Positions 1 through 8,699 of a stretch of DNA of 64,000 bases are shown here, one piece after another; the first letter of the stretch is position 1; each line of letters begins with the position of its first letter. Below the pieces are notes generated by a model that saw only the letters and a program-made list of their open reading frames with translations, was not told where the DNA came from and did no database searches. This DNA comes from Duncaniella sp. GTDB lineage: Bacteria > Bacteroidota > Bacteroidia > Bacteroidales > Muribaculaceae. The position numbers and the translations under genes are program-made. The stretch lies in assembly GCA_029060405.1 (NCBI GenBank), contig JAIDUB010000080.1, positions 1 to 64,000 of the forward strand, written 5' to 3'.

Positions 1-82
1 CGACGCCTTCGCTGAGCTACGGCGGCGCCGGTTACGAATAATTCAGCGCCCACGGGCGCTATTTGATTTTTGACACAACCTT
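1..82 (-). mobile_element. MITE-like repeat, copy C (cut by window start)
   Basis: These bases are the near-exact reverse complement of the left end of the element at 56910-57207, with only about two or three differences. The terminal motif reads ttttgacacaacc at 68-80, against ttttgacacagcc in the full copy. The palindromic hairpin next to the end (agcgccc/gggcgct) is also present. The rest of the element lies outside the window. No transposase is encoded. Confidence 0.75.
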
Positions 83-244
83 CTACTTGAGATTGATATT
101 AAAACAAGCTGAAAAGTAATTGTGCCTCGCGGAAACATTCGTGATGATTTAATTGTTTTGAAAATGGATTTTTATTTACTTTGCAGTCGTTTCAACATTT
201 CAAGAGGGACTGCGATTTCATCAATTCAAAAAAATTACGAAATC

Positions 245-1909
245 ATGCAACCAGACAATCTCCTGCAGATATACAGCGCCTCCTTCAGAAAAAACTGGGA
301 GCTTCCGGCAATTACCGATTATAGCACGGGCGACACGATGACCTACTCTGACCTGTCGCGTCGCATTGCCGCCACGCACCTGATGTTTAAGGAATCAGGT
401 ATAAAGCCGGGCGACAAAATCGCACTCATGGGCAAGAACAGTATTTCATGGATTGTGGTATATATGGCCACTATCACCTACGGGGCGGTGATCGTGCCGG
501 TACTGGCTGAATTTAACGTTCAGGATGCGCAGCACATTATCAATCACTCGGGATCGAAGCTGCTGTTTATATCGGAGAGTATCTTCGAGCACATGTATTT
601 TGACTCGATACCGAAGGTAAAGGCAGTGATGTCGCTTGAAAAACGTGCTGTGCTCGCCGAGCATCCTGCCAACAATCATAAATTTGAGAATTTTCTCAAG
701 CGCATGCCCGATCGCATGAAGAAGACCTATCCGGGGGGATTCACGGCGGCCGATGTATCGTATCCGGTGCTTTCACGTGACTCACTTGCCGAGATAAACT
801 ATACCTCGGGTACCACGGGATTCTCAAAGGGCGTGATGCTTACGCTCGACAATCTGAGCGGCAACGTGACATTCGGCATCGACTCGCGGCTGCATTACCG
901 CGGCTCGCGGTGCTTGTGTTTTCTTCCGCTGGCTCATGCCTACGGATGTGCGTTTGACATGCTGGTGCCACTGGCTGTGGGTACACATATCACGGTACTG
1001 GGCAAGCTGCCTACACCCAAACTGCTGCTGAAAGCTTTCAGCGAAGTGCGCCCTAATCTCGTAATCACCGTGCCGCTGATACTCGAGAAGATTTACCGCA
1101 ACAAGATTCTTCCGGTTATCAAGAAGCCGTCGATGCGTCGCCTGATGGCAATTCCCGGACTCAACCGCTTGGTCTACCGCAAGATCTGCCATCAGCTTGT
1201 GGAAGCATTTGGCGGAGAGTTTGAGGAAGTGATAGTGGGCGGAGCGCCGCTCAATCACGAGGTGGAGGAATTTCTTCACAAAATAAAATTTCCGTTCACG
1301 GTGGGCTACGGCATGACCGAGTGCGGCCCGCTGATAAGCTATACTCCGTGGCGGGAGTTTGTGGTGGGCTCATCGGGACGCACGCTCCCGTGCATGGAGA
1401 GCAAAATCGACAGCGTGGATCCCGAGCGCGTTCCGGGCGAGATATGCGTGCGCGGACAGAATGTGATGCGGGGCTATTACCGTAATCCCGAGGCCACGGA
1501 AGCCGTGCTTGACGCCGAGGGATGGCTTCACACGGGCGACATGGGTACACGCACCCCCGACGGTACTATTTTCATACGCGGGCGCAGCAAGACAATGATA
1601 CTTACCGCTACAGGGCAGAACATCTACCCCGAGGAAATCGAGGCCAAGCTCAACAATATGCCTTTCGTAGCCGAAAGCCTCGTAGTGGAACGCGGCAATA
1701 ATCTGGTGGCACTCGTGTATCCCGACTATGAGGAGGTGGATCGCAACGGCCTTACCAACGCTCAGCTTCCCAAGCTGATGGAAGGAGTGCTCACCGAGCT
1801 TAACAAGCTCGTGGCTCCTTACGAGAAAATCGACCATATACAGCTTATTGCCAACGAATTTGAGAAGACTCCCAAGCGATCTATCAAGCGCTATCTATAC
1901 AATGCCTGA
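245..1909 (+). CDS. AMP-binding long-chain acyl-CoA ligase
   Basis: An adenylate-forming enzyme of the fatty acyl-CoA synthetase type, expected to activate a carboxylic acid with ATP and transfer it to CoA. The sequence shows the phosphate-binding loop YTSGTTGFSKG near residue 185, GYGMTECGP near 355, the LHTGD motif, a YPEEIE hinge and a C-terminal lysine in TPKRSIKR. At about 554 residues it has the family length. The frame is open upstream to a GTG at 122, but the ATG at 245 starts the recognisable homologous part and is preferred. A thioesterase gene and dprA follow on the same strand. The substrate cannot be told from sequence; 2-acyl-glycerophosphoethanolamine-type ligases look similar. 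Confidence 0.88.
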   Translation: MQPDNLLQIYSASFRKNWELPAITDYSTGDTMTYSDLSRRIAATHLMFKESGIKPGDKIALMGKNSISWIVVYMATITYGAVIVPVLAEFNVQDAQHIINHSGSKLLFISESIFEHMYFDSIPKVKAVMSLEKRAVLAEHPANNHKFENFLKRMPDRMKKTYPGGFTAADVSYPVLSRDSLAEINYTSGTTGFSKGVMLTLDNLSGNVTFGIDSRLHYRGSRCLCFLPLAHAYGCAFDMLVPLAVGTHITVLGKLPTPKLLLKAFSEVRPNLVITVPLILEKIYRNKILPVIKKPSMRRLMAIPGLNRLVYRKICHQLVEAFGGEFEEVIVGGAPLNHEVEEFLHKIKFPFTVGYGMTECGPLISYTPWREFVVGSSGRTLPCMESKIDSVDPERVPGEICVRGQNVMRGYYRNPEATEAVLDAEGWLHTGDMGTRTPDGTIFIRGRSKTMILTATGQNIYPEEIEAKLNNMPFVAESLVVERGNNLVALVYPDYEEVDRNGLTNAQLPKLMEGVLTELNKLVAPYEKIDHIQLIANEFEKTPKRSIKRYLYNA

Positions 1910-1947
1910 CCGCAGCCGGGCATAGCATCTGATCCATTCATCGCATT

Positions 1948-2361
1948 ATGACCGAAAAATATATACACACCTCGCGCATAAAGGTGCGCGACTATGAAAT
2001 TGACGCTCAGGGGATAGTCAACAATGCCAACTATCTCCACTATCTCGAACTGACACGCCACGACTTCTGTGAAGAACGCGGCTACTCGTTTGCCGCCATG
2101 CATGCCGACGGCGTTGATCCGGTGGTACGCCGAGTGGAGATGGACTATATCACATCACTCCGCATGGGCGATGAGATGGTGTCGTGTCTCAACTTCCGTC
2201 GCCGCGGCGCCCGCTTTTATTTCGATCAGGACATCTACCGTGCATCTGACATGGCTCCGGTGCTTCGTGCGGTAGTCACTATAGTGTGTCTGGAGGACGG
2301 CCGGCTTTCGCGCGGCGAGCGTCTCGCTGCCGCCTTCGCCGACTGCATAACAGAGGAATAA
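1948..2361 (+). CDS. acyl-CoA thioesterase, hotdog fold (YbgC/FadM type)
   Basis: A 137-residue single-domain hotdog protein. The N-terminal stretch RVRDYEIDAQGIVNNANYLHY-like pattern (starting near residue 12) carries the Asp and the GIVNNANY helix typical of 4-hydroxybenzoyl-CoA thioesterase relatives that hydrolyse acyl-CoA. It lies 38 bases after the acyl-CoA ligase and 4 bases before dprA, so the three are probably co-transcribed. The ligase and thioesterase would act in opposite directions on acyl-CoA pools. The chain length of the substrate is unknown. Confidence 0.85.
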   Translation: MTEKYIHTSRIKVRDYEIDAQGIVNNANYLHYLELTRHDFCEERGYSFAAMHADGVDPVVRRVEMDYITSLRMGDEMVSCLNFRRRGARFYFDQDIYRASDMAPVLRAVVTIVCLEDGRLSRGERLAAAFADCITEE

Positions 2362-2365
2362 GCGC

Positions 2366-3478
2366 ATGGAACGCGATACACTCCTCTACCGTATAGCATT
2401 TGCCTCACAGCGTAATCTGTCACTTCCGGCAGCAACGGAACTCCTTGCCCGCGCCGGAAGCGAGGAGCGATATTTCACCATGAGTGCCGACGAGCTGCGC
2501 CACACCACAGGCAGCAACAACCGGCTGTGGGATGCGGCGAGGCGTGCCAAGCTCGTTGACGAGGCTCGGAGAGAAATGGCATTTATAGAAAGTCACTCGG
2601 TAAGGTGCATATATTTCACCGATGCCGACTATCCGCAGCGGCTTCTCAACTGCGAGGATGCTCCGCTGATGCTCTACGGACTGGGTAACTGTGACCTTAA
2701 CGCTCAGGCGGTCATGGGAGTGGTAGGTACGCGCCACGCTACGAATTACGGCAACGACATCACTACACGCATCATTACAGATATTGCCGCGCAGGCGATG
2801 AATCAGCCGGTAATAGTCAGCGGCTTGGCTCTCGGGGTTGACATTGCGGCTCACCGCGCGGCACTCAAGTCAGGACTTCCTACCGTGGCGGTACTCGCCC
2901 ACGGCCTCAACACGATATATCCGGCCGTACATCGCGCTGAAGCCGTGGAGATAATCAACAGCGGCGGGATGCTGCTGACCGATTACCGCTCCATCGATAC
3001 CATTCACCGGGGCAATTTCCTTGCACGCAACCGCATAGTGGCGGGAATGAGCGACTGCCTGCTGGTGACGGAAAGCGCGCTTAAAGGTGGCGCTCTTGTC
3101 ACGGCGCACCTTGCAGCCGGATATGACCGCGAGGTACTCGCTGTGCCCGGCCGGGTGGGCGATTTATATAGCGAGGGGTGCAACCGTCTTATATTCAACC
3201 ATTCGGCAAGGCTCGTCACCTCGGCCGGCGACATCATCAACGCCATGCGCTGGCCCGAGCGGCCCGAGGAGGGGGAGCAGGGTTCACTGTTTGAGGAGCT
3301 TACGATGGAGGAATCGACGGTGATGGATACCATCAGGGAGCAAGGCGAAGCTTCGTTCGGCACATTGCTGCAAAAACTCCACGTCCCCACAGCCCGGTTG
3401 ACGGGTCTGCTCGTGGACATGGAGTTTAAAGGCTATATACGCGCTATCCCCGGAGGGAAATACCGTATCAGCGTATGA
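2366..3478 (+). CDS. dprA: DNA-processing protein DprA
   Basis: DprA/Smf loads RecA onto incoming single-stranded DNA during transformation. The 370-residue protein has an N-terminal helical region, the Rossmann-like core with GVVGTRHATNYG near residue 115, VSGLALGVDIAAH near 150 and the nucleotide-contacting GGALVTA segment, and a C-terminal winged-helix domain (about 305-370). Its stop codon overlaps the stop end of the convergent porU gene by 11 bases (3468-3478). Full length and intact. Confidence 0.95.
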   Translation: MERDTLLYRIAFASQRNLSLPAATELLARAGSEERYFTMSADELRHTTGSNNRLWDAARRAKLVDEARREMAFIESHSVRCIYFTDADYPQRLLNCEDAPLMLYGLGNCDLNAQAVMGVVGTRHATNYGNDITTRIITDIAAQAMNQPVIVSGLALGVDIAAHRAALKSGLPTVAVLAHGLNTIYPAVHRAEAVEIINSGGMLLTDYRSIDTIHRGNFLARNRIVAGMSDCLLVTESALKGGALVTAHLAAGYDREVLAVPGRVGDLYSEGCNRLIFNHSARLVTSAGDIINAMRWPERPEEGEQGSLFEELTMEESTVMDTIREQGEASFGTLLQKLHVPTARLTGLLVDMEFKGYIRAIPGGKYRISV

Positions 3479-6400
3479 CGGTAAATTTCAGCGGTTTCGT
3501 CGAACTGTAGCGTGGGTGGCGGCTTACGACGGCATAAACGCGATATGTACCGTCGGCAACCTGATTACCGGCATCGTCACGCAAATCCCATTCAAATGAA
3601 TCACCGGTGACGGTACGCGACATTATGTGACGGCCATGAAGGTCCTCGACCACGATACGCGCGTCGGGGGTATCGGCCAGAGGATGGTCGAGCGTGAAAA
3701 CCGCCGACGTCTTTACCACATCGCTCTCCATATTGAGCGAGCATGCAAACGCCTCCTCCACTACGTAGAAATCAAGTTGGCGTGAAGTAGTGTTTCCGGC
3801 ATTGTCCGATGCCTTTACCGTAATCGAGTGGCGACCGTCGTTGAGCGCCTGAGGTGTGATGGTGGCTGTGTAGCCGCCCTCGCCGTCGGAACGGAGCATG
3901 CGGTCGACATTGGCTACTGAAAATTTGCCGTCGAGCAATACGCTGAGAGCCGCTCCCACCGCGGAGTTATTCTTGCACACACCCGAGCCCGCGTCGCTCA
4001 CATTTATTGTGATGCAAGGTGTGCGTGAGGTCTCTACCCTTGAGCCGTCGAGAAGTATATCATCGATAATAATTTCAATTTCCGGTGCTTCAGTATCGGG
4101 CGAAGCCATATCGGGGTCATATCCGGCAATAGTGACGTCGGTAGAATAGCCGGCCGCCATAGAAAAACCTGAATCCGGGCGCGCAAACATGGCCAAGCGG
4201 TTAGTTCCGTTCTCATTGGCTACCGCGGGAACGGTAATATACGCCTCCCACTTACCGCCTGTCACTTTACAATCAGTCTCGGCAATGACGGTCTCATCAA
4301 GCTTCACAATAAAGCGATCTTCATTGTCGGCCGCGACATTAGCGTAAGAAAGGAAAGTTACAGGCACATCATACAACTTGATATTAAGCATACCGTTGAA
4401 CCCTGCACACAACGTGCCATCATTATCAAGAATTTCGCCCGAAATGCGGGTGCGCCTGCAAGGAATGAGCGTGAGCCCTCCTTCGGTATCAAGCGTAACC
4501 TGAGCGTCGATGCGCGGCAGGGGCAGAGCCGGATCGCCACCGAGATTATAACTCAGGGCATTGGTACGCACCGATTGACCTTCCTCCTGCATAGCCGACA
4601 TGGTCGAGCGATATACCTCGCCGATCGTGCGGTTGGTCATATCATAATATCTGCGGGCGAATTCGTTGCAGAAAGCCTGATTGTTTTTCAGATACACCTC
4701 GCGCGCCGGACCGATGATAAACGTGGATCCGCCTTCTTCTCTCAGAAGCAGATCGGAGATCAGTCCTCGATATTCATAGTCAAGCATGTAAGGGTGGCAA
4801 CTTGCCGAGAGGAACAGCGAAGCCGATCCAAACTGCAATCCGTCGAAAAACGATCGGGTGATCAACGACTCGGAAAAGAGTGATCCGCGCGAACTGTGAC
4901 CGGCATAGGTTATCATAGCCGGATCGGAAGCGAAACCCGCACGTATATGTTTCACCAATGTACTGTTATTCTCACTCGGCGACGGATTTACATAAGCCGC
5001 ATCATAGCAGCGTGACACAGTCAGTCCCGGAAAAGCCGAGAGCATCTCGGCCGACGCATCCTCGGCTCCGAGAGCGTGCTGATTCTCGTTTCCCTTGTCG
5101 GCCATCATCATTACAAATGACGGATCACCCGATAGCATCGGGTTCTCAAGATATGCTACTGCCTTATCGACAAGCAGTTCAGCTTCGGCCACACTAAACG
5201 CCGGGAAACGTCCCACAGCCACGTCGATCACTCGGGATGTGACATTATCTATGCGGGTAGAAATATCAGGTTCAATCTCATCCTCTACAAAACCGAAGAA
5301 TGAATCACTCGTATATGCCTTGGCTATATTGTAGGCATTGCTCTGCAGTTCAGCCTGATATGTGGGAAGGTATACATTTGAGGTCGAGGCGACAGCAGCG
5401 TTATCGTAGAATCCGGCTCCGATAAGAAGCACATATTTCAGGCGATTGTCACGATCGTGAAGCATCTTGACAAACATGCGGACTGAATTAGGAGTGAAAC
5501 TTCCCGATCCGAATTCATTGAGCACATCGGCTTTATCAGCGACGAGCACCTCAAGTCCCTGATGCGAAGCGTGAGCCTCGGCAAGCCTGCGGGCATCCGG
5601 GACAAAATCACGCGCTGCGATTATCACCATGTCATATCCGCCTTTAATCGAGTGCAGGTCGGTGTTATCCACCATCTCCTCATAAGCCGGCTCCATGAGC
5701 GAGGGGGAATAAGGATAAAAAGCCTCGATCTTGCGGATACCACTGCCTGAAGGCAGATTGAAAATGATACCGCCATCGGTCGCTTGGGTAGCGAGACGTG
5801 TCACATTGCGCACATCGGTCACATCCCATACTATCGCATTTCCCTTGGCTGTATTCAATATCGCATCACCGGCTGCATCGGGAGTGAAATACATGGAAAG
5901 CGTGGAGCAGTTATCGTCAAGAACGTTCGCCCGCGAATACGTGACCCACATGTTATCGAGACACATCAGGCTTACATCGGTGTCGCGGTCGGGCCTTAGA
6001 GTGAATGTTACGCTATTAACTCCCTCGTCGGGTATAAAGGAAGCAACGTTATATTTGCTCATCGGGCGATACACCTCCTTCTCGTTTGTCGCGCGATATA
6101 TTCGGTTGGTTTCAGCCGGCTTGAACTGAATTCCCGGCGAAGCCGATACTTCAGGCAGCATATAGTTGACCTCAGTGTGCTTGCCTATAGCCTTGTAACC
6201 CATATATCCGTCGCCTGAATATCCCGTCAGACCGAAAGTCACACCGTAAGGATCATCATCGGTGATATTGCGGCTATACCACCATGCGCCGCCTGTAGCG
6301 GGATTAAATTCGCGCGGATAGCATGCCGACAGAGTAGTGTGGGTAGCCTGACGCGGGGCATCGCTGCGAACCTCGTAGGACAGCACGGGCATTTCGGCGG

Positions 6401-6806
6401 CCTCATCATCTTCCGAGAGAAAATAAAACGATCCTCTCGAATATCGGTTGGTTTTCACGCCCACCGATTTTGCCGTCTCCATTTCATAGCGGGTCTCACC
6501 CTCGCCATAAAAATATAGAGCACCACCTTCATGAGCTACCTGCACCTGAGGTAATGCAACCGGTTGTGTGCGGAATTCAAGCGACATCTCCACACTGCCG
6601 AATCCTCTCACCGCCACCTTTTCAGGATGCGTGAAACCCCACGCCCTCAGTTTATCGTAAGGGATACGCTGCACGCCCGTAGAGTCGACCCTTACCTTAA
6701 TCCACTTTCCGGATGACAGTGGCGAATCTGCGGGAAAATCAATCGCAGCCCGTGAAGAAAAAATTGTAAAGATTATCGAGAGTGTAAGCAGGAGAGAATA
6801 TTTCAT
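3468..6806 (-). CDS. porU: type IX secretion system sortase PorU
   Basis: A 1112-residue exported protein of the gingipain-like C25 cysteine peptidase family. PorU removes the C-terminal signal of type IX cargo on the cell surface and attaches the product to lipopolysaccharide. A signal peptide covers residues 1-20. The catalytic His637 lies in YAGHSS and Cys670 in LSASCHP. Their 33-residue spacing matches the H657/C690 pair known from Porphyromonas. Ig-like domains follow and the C-terminal 80 residues look like a FlgD/type IX-type beta domain. It lies 30 bases after the FAH-like gene and probably belongs to the rex transcript. Two probable substrates are in this window (43411-49284 and 57392-60196). 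Confidence 0.93.
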   Translation of the reverse strand: MKYSLLLTLSIIFTIFSSRAAIDFPADSPLSSGKWIKVRVDSTGVQRIPYDKLRAWGFTHPEKVAVRGFGSVEMSLEFRTQPVALPQVQVAHEGGALYFYGEGETRYEMETAKSVGVKTNRYSRGSFYFLSEDDEAAEMPVLSYEVRSDAPRQATHTTLSACYPREFNPATGGAWWYSRNITDDDPYGVTFGLTGYSGDGYMGYKAIGKHTEVNYMLPEVSASPGIQFKPAETNRIYRATNEKEVYRPMSKYNVASFIPDEGVNSVTFTLRPDRDTDVSLMCLDNMWVTYSRANVLDDNCSTLSMYFTPDAAGDAILNTAKGNAIVWDVTDVRNVTRLATQATDGGIIFNLPSGSGIRKIEAFYPYSPSLMEPAYEEMVDNTDLHSIKGGYDMVIIAARDFVPDARRLAEAHASHQGLEVLVADKADVLNEFGSGSFTPNSVRMFVKMLHDRDNRLKYVLLIGAGFYDNAAVASTSNVYLPTYQAELQSNAYNIAKAYTSDSFFGFVEDEIEPDISTRIDNVTSRVIDVAVGRFPAFSVAEAELLVDKAVAYLENPMLSGDPSFVMMMADKGNENQHALGAEDASAEMLSAFPGLTVSRCYDAAYVNPSPSENNSTLVKHIRAGFASDPAMITYAGHSSRGSLFSESLITRSFFDGLQFGSASLFLSASCHPYMLDYEYRGLISDLLLREEGGSTFIIGPAREVYLKNNQAFCNEFARRYYDMTNRTIGEVYRSTMSAMQEEGQSVRTNALSYNLGGDPALPLPRIDAQVTLDTEGGLTLIPCRRTRISGEILDNDGTLCAGFNGMLNIKLYDVPVTFLSYANVAADNEDRFIVKLDETVIAETDCKVTGGKWEAYITVPAVANENGTNRLAMFARPDSGFSMAAGYSTDVTIAGYDPDMASPDTEAPEIEIIIDDILLDGSRVETSRTPCITINVSDAGSGVCKNNSAVGAALSVLLDGKFSVANVDRMLRSDGEGGYTATITPQALNDGRHSITVKASDNAGNTTSRQLDFYVVEEAFACSLNMESDVVKTSAVFTLDHPLADTPDARIVVEDLHGRHIMSRTVTGDSFEWDLRDDAGNQVADGTYRVYAVVSRHPRYSSTKPLKFTVIR

Positions 6807-6836
6807 GACAGAAAAAAATCAATCTTAGTAGTATTT

Positions 6837-7394
6837 TCAAAGTATTTTCACTGACAGCACCTCGCGTGAATCAATCGAGGCAGTCACACGCTGACCCGCG
6901 ACAAGTTTCACCGGATCACCGGCCTGAGCCGCAAGTATCATATCGCCCATCTTCAGAGTCATGTATCGCGATACCGACGCTACGGCCGATTTTATCTCAG
7001 AATTTATATCCACCTCGATATCGGCTACCGGTGTCGTGACATGCACGGGTTCATCACCGAGATCGGCAACGGGAATCCATGCGCCCGGAGCGAGCGACGC
7101 ATCCATTCCGCAGAGCAGTCCGCCCGACAGGTCAGCGGGCACCTGCGGGAGGTGTAGCCGGAGAGCCACGGTGACGGCATCGACGTAGCGCGACGCAAAT
7201 GCCGGTGCTATATCGCGGCCAAGCCTGCCCACTCGCAGAGCAATTACCGGCTGCCCCTGCCATCCCTCGCCAAGATCGGGAATGAATACAGGACGTCCGG
7301 GAAGCACCAATGCAGAGTCAGGGACTATGCAGGCCGGTATCGATGGCGTGACAGGTTGTGAGACTGACTGACGTAAGAGAGCTATAATTTTCAT
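6837..7394 (-). CDS. fumarylacetoacetate hydrolase-like protein, active site degenerate
   Basis: A 185-residue protein resembling the C-terminal catalytic domain of the FAH family: an ALRVGRLGRDI strand, a long RYVDAVTVALRLH segment where GYT.ND.T.RD is usual, then AWIPVADLG, a DINSEIKSAV-like strand and YMTLKMGDMI. The acidic residues that bind the metal in true FAH enzymes are not evident, so catalysis is doubtful. It overlaps rex by 4 bases and precedes porU. Similar short FAH-like genes next to rex occur in Bacteroidota as far as I recall; the function is unknown. Confidence 0.65.
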   Translation of the reverse strand: MKIIALLRQSVSQPVTPSIPACIVPDSALVLPGRPVFIPDLGEGWQGQPVIALRVGRLGRDIAPAFASRYVDAVTVALRLHLPQVPADLSGGLLCGMDASLAPGAWIPVADLGDEPVHVTTPVADIEVDINSEIKSAVASVSRYMTLKMGDMILAAQAGDPVKLVAGQRVTASIDSREVLSVKIL

Positions 7395-8026
7395 CGGCGA
7401 GCCGAAAGACGGTTATACATCACTGCAAGATGCGCATAAATCGACGTATTTGTAACCACTATTTCGGGTGATGTACGGATGCGGAAAGGAGTAAAATTCC
7501 ACAATGCCTTGAATCCCGCGGCGACACAGTTGGCAGCCACATCGGCGGCAATATCCACAGGCACTGCTATTATGGCGATCTCGGCATCAAGTTCACCCCG
7601 ACGCGCCGCCAGTTCATCTGCATGGAATATAGGCACCTCACCTATCGTGGTGCCCACAAGCTCGGGATTGACATCAAAACCGGCCACGATATTAAGGCCG
7701 AACCTTCGCAGACCTGAATCGGCGATAAGGGCCGCGCCGAGAGAACCGGCTCCCATTATCACCGCATTGTGACTGCGGGCAAAGCCAAGAAAATCGACAA
7801 GCACCTGCTCAAGCTCGGCCACATCGTAGCCTATACGGGTCTTGCCGCGGATATTGAGATATGAAAGATCCTTCGCTATCTGCGACGAATCCACGTTAAG
7901 CTCACGCGAAATAGCGGTGGATGACACGCGCTCTACACCGTGGGCACGCAGACGGCTCACGCAGGCCAGATACCACGGCAGGCGCCGCAGCGTAGGCTCG
8001 GGAATATAGGGTACAGTGTTATCCAT
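7391..8026 (-). CDS. rex: redox-sensing transcriptional repressor Rex
   Basis: Rex senses the NADH/NAD+ ratio and represses fermentation and respiration genes when NADH is low. The 211-residue protein has an N-terminal winged helix with LRRLPWYLACVSRL and SSQIAKDLSYL, then a Rossmann domain with the dinucleotide motif GAGSLGAAL near residue 93 and the GFDVNP strand end. It heads a probable minus-strand transcript rex, FAH-like, porU. The 4-base stop/start overlap with the FAH-like gene implies coupled translation. Confidence 0.95.
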   Translation of the reverse strand: MDNTVPYIPEPTLRRLPWYLACVSRLRAHGVERVSSTAISRELNVDSSQIAKDLSYLNIRGKTRIGYDVAELEQVLVDFLGFARSHNAVIMGAGSLGAALIADSGLRRFGLNIVAGFDVNPELVGTTIGEVPIFHADELAARRGELDAEIAIIAVPVDIAADVAANCVAAGFKALWNFTPFRIRTSPEIVVTNTSIYAHLAVMYNRLSARR

Positions 8027-8050
8027 TACACAAATTGTTGATTAGGCGCA

Positions 8051-8058
8051 CAAAGGTA
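8051..8058 (-). promoter_or_regulatory. -7 element upstream of rex
   Basis: The minus strand reads TACCTTTG, matching the Bacteroidota -7 form TAnnTTTG, 25 bases before the rex start codon. No clear TTTG -33 box sits at the right distance, so the match is partial. Confidence 0.5.
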
Positions 8059-8231
8059 CAAAAATTTTTCCTCTTTTTCCACTACAATACTACTTTTCAC
8101 ACTTTTTTAACGCAGTGACAAGGACTTAAATCGTAACTTCATGCACTATTAAATATTCATAATAACTTAAAGTTGTAAAATTATTCAGCATGAATAATAT
8201 CGTTTATGCCTAAATTAATATATTGGCTTTC

Positions 8232-8260
8232 AAAAATGAGAGACAATGTCTCACATTTTT
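8232..8260. terminator. terminator-like hairpin
   Basis: AAAAATGAGAGAC, an AAT loop, then GTCTCACATTTTT forms a near-perfect stem with A and T tracts on the two sides, so it could act in either direction. It could end leftward transcripts from hsdS before rex. Confidence 0.55.
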
Positions 8261-8344
8261 AATCATCAAAATATATCCTATCTCATAAGAATTAGATATT
8301 TTGAGCTCTACAAGAGAGGCTTCAATTCATATTTACGAATTTAA

Positions 8345-8660
8345 ACAACCAACCCACAAAGGTTGTCAATTATGTCTATGGCATTTGTATAGTGGCACAC
8401 TGGAGCCTCTCATTTCGCAGCGATGTAAACACCTCAACCATAACAATGTGGACTTGCCTATGCGACCCGGAGGGTCAACCATCTCTATAACCCCGGGCGC
8501 TCGTCACCCGGGGTAGCTCCACCATAACCAACCCAACCTCGGAGAGGTTGAACCATGCCGCCTGATTGTTCAGCCCCTCCCGGGCTGATATATTCATAAT
8601 GGCCTCGTTCCCACGGGTCACAAGGACCCGCGGTTAGTAAGATGTCTACCCCTCCGGGGT
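8345..8660. repeat. array of short, unlike hairpins
   Basis: The gene-free stretch 8027-8699 holds at least seven compact perfect stem-loops: 8345-8366 (acaacc/ggttgt), 8464-8476 (gaccc/gggtc), 8490-8514 (accccggg/cccggggt), 8534-8550 (caacctc/gaggttg), 8571-8587 (cagccc/gggctg), 8614-8630 (cgggtc/gacccg) and 8648-8660 (acccc/ggggt). Each stem has a different sequence, but size and spacing are similar. The open frame running through part of it does not look like protein. Such arrays remind me of REP-like palindromes, but no RAYT transposase is present. Confidence 0.6.
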
Positions 8661-8699
8661 GAAATCATTAAGCAGTCTCATTCTGATAGTCAACCAAAA

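Noticed and set aside
122..244. N-terminal extension of the acyl-CoA ligase from GTG
   Set aside because: The added 41 residues are unlike the family and the ATG at 245 begins the recognisable part.
8301..8516. A 71-residue open frame
   Set aside because: It runs through the hairpin array, has unlikely composition and no family resemblance; the structure explains the DNA better.
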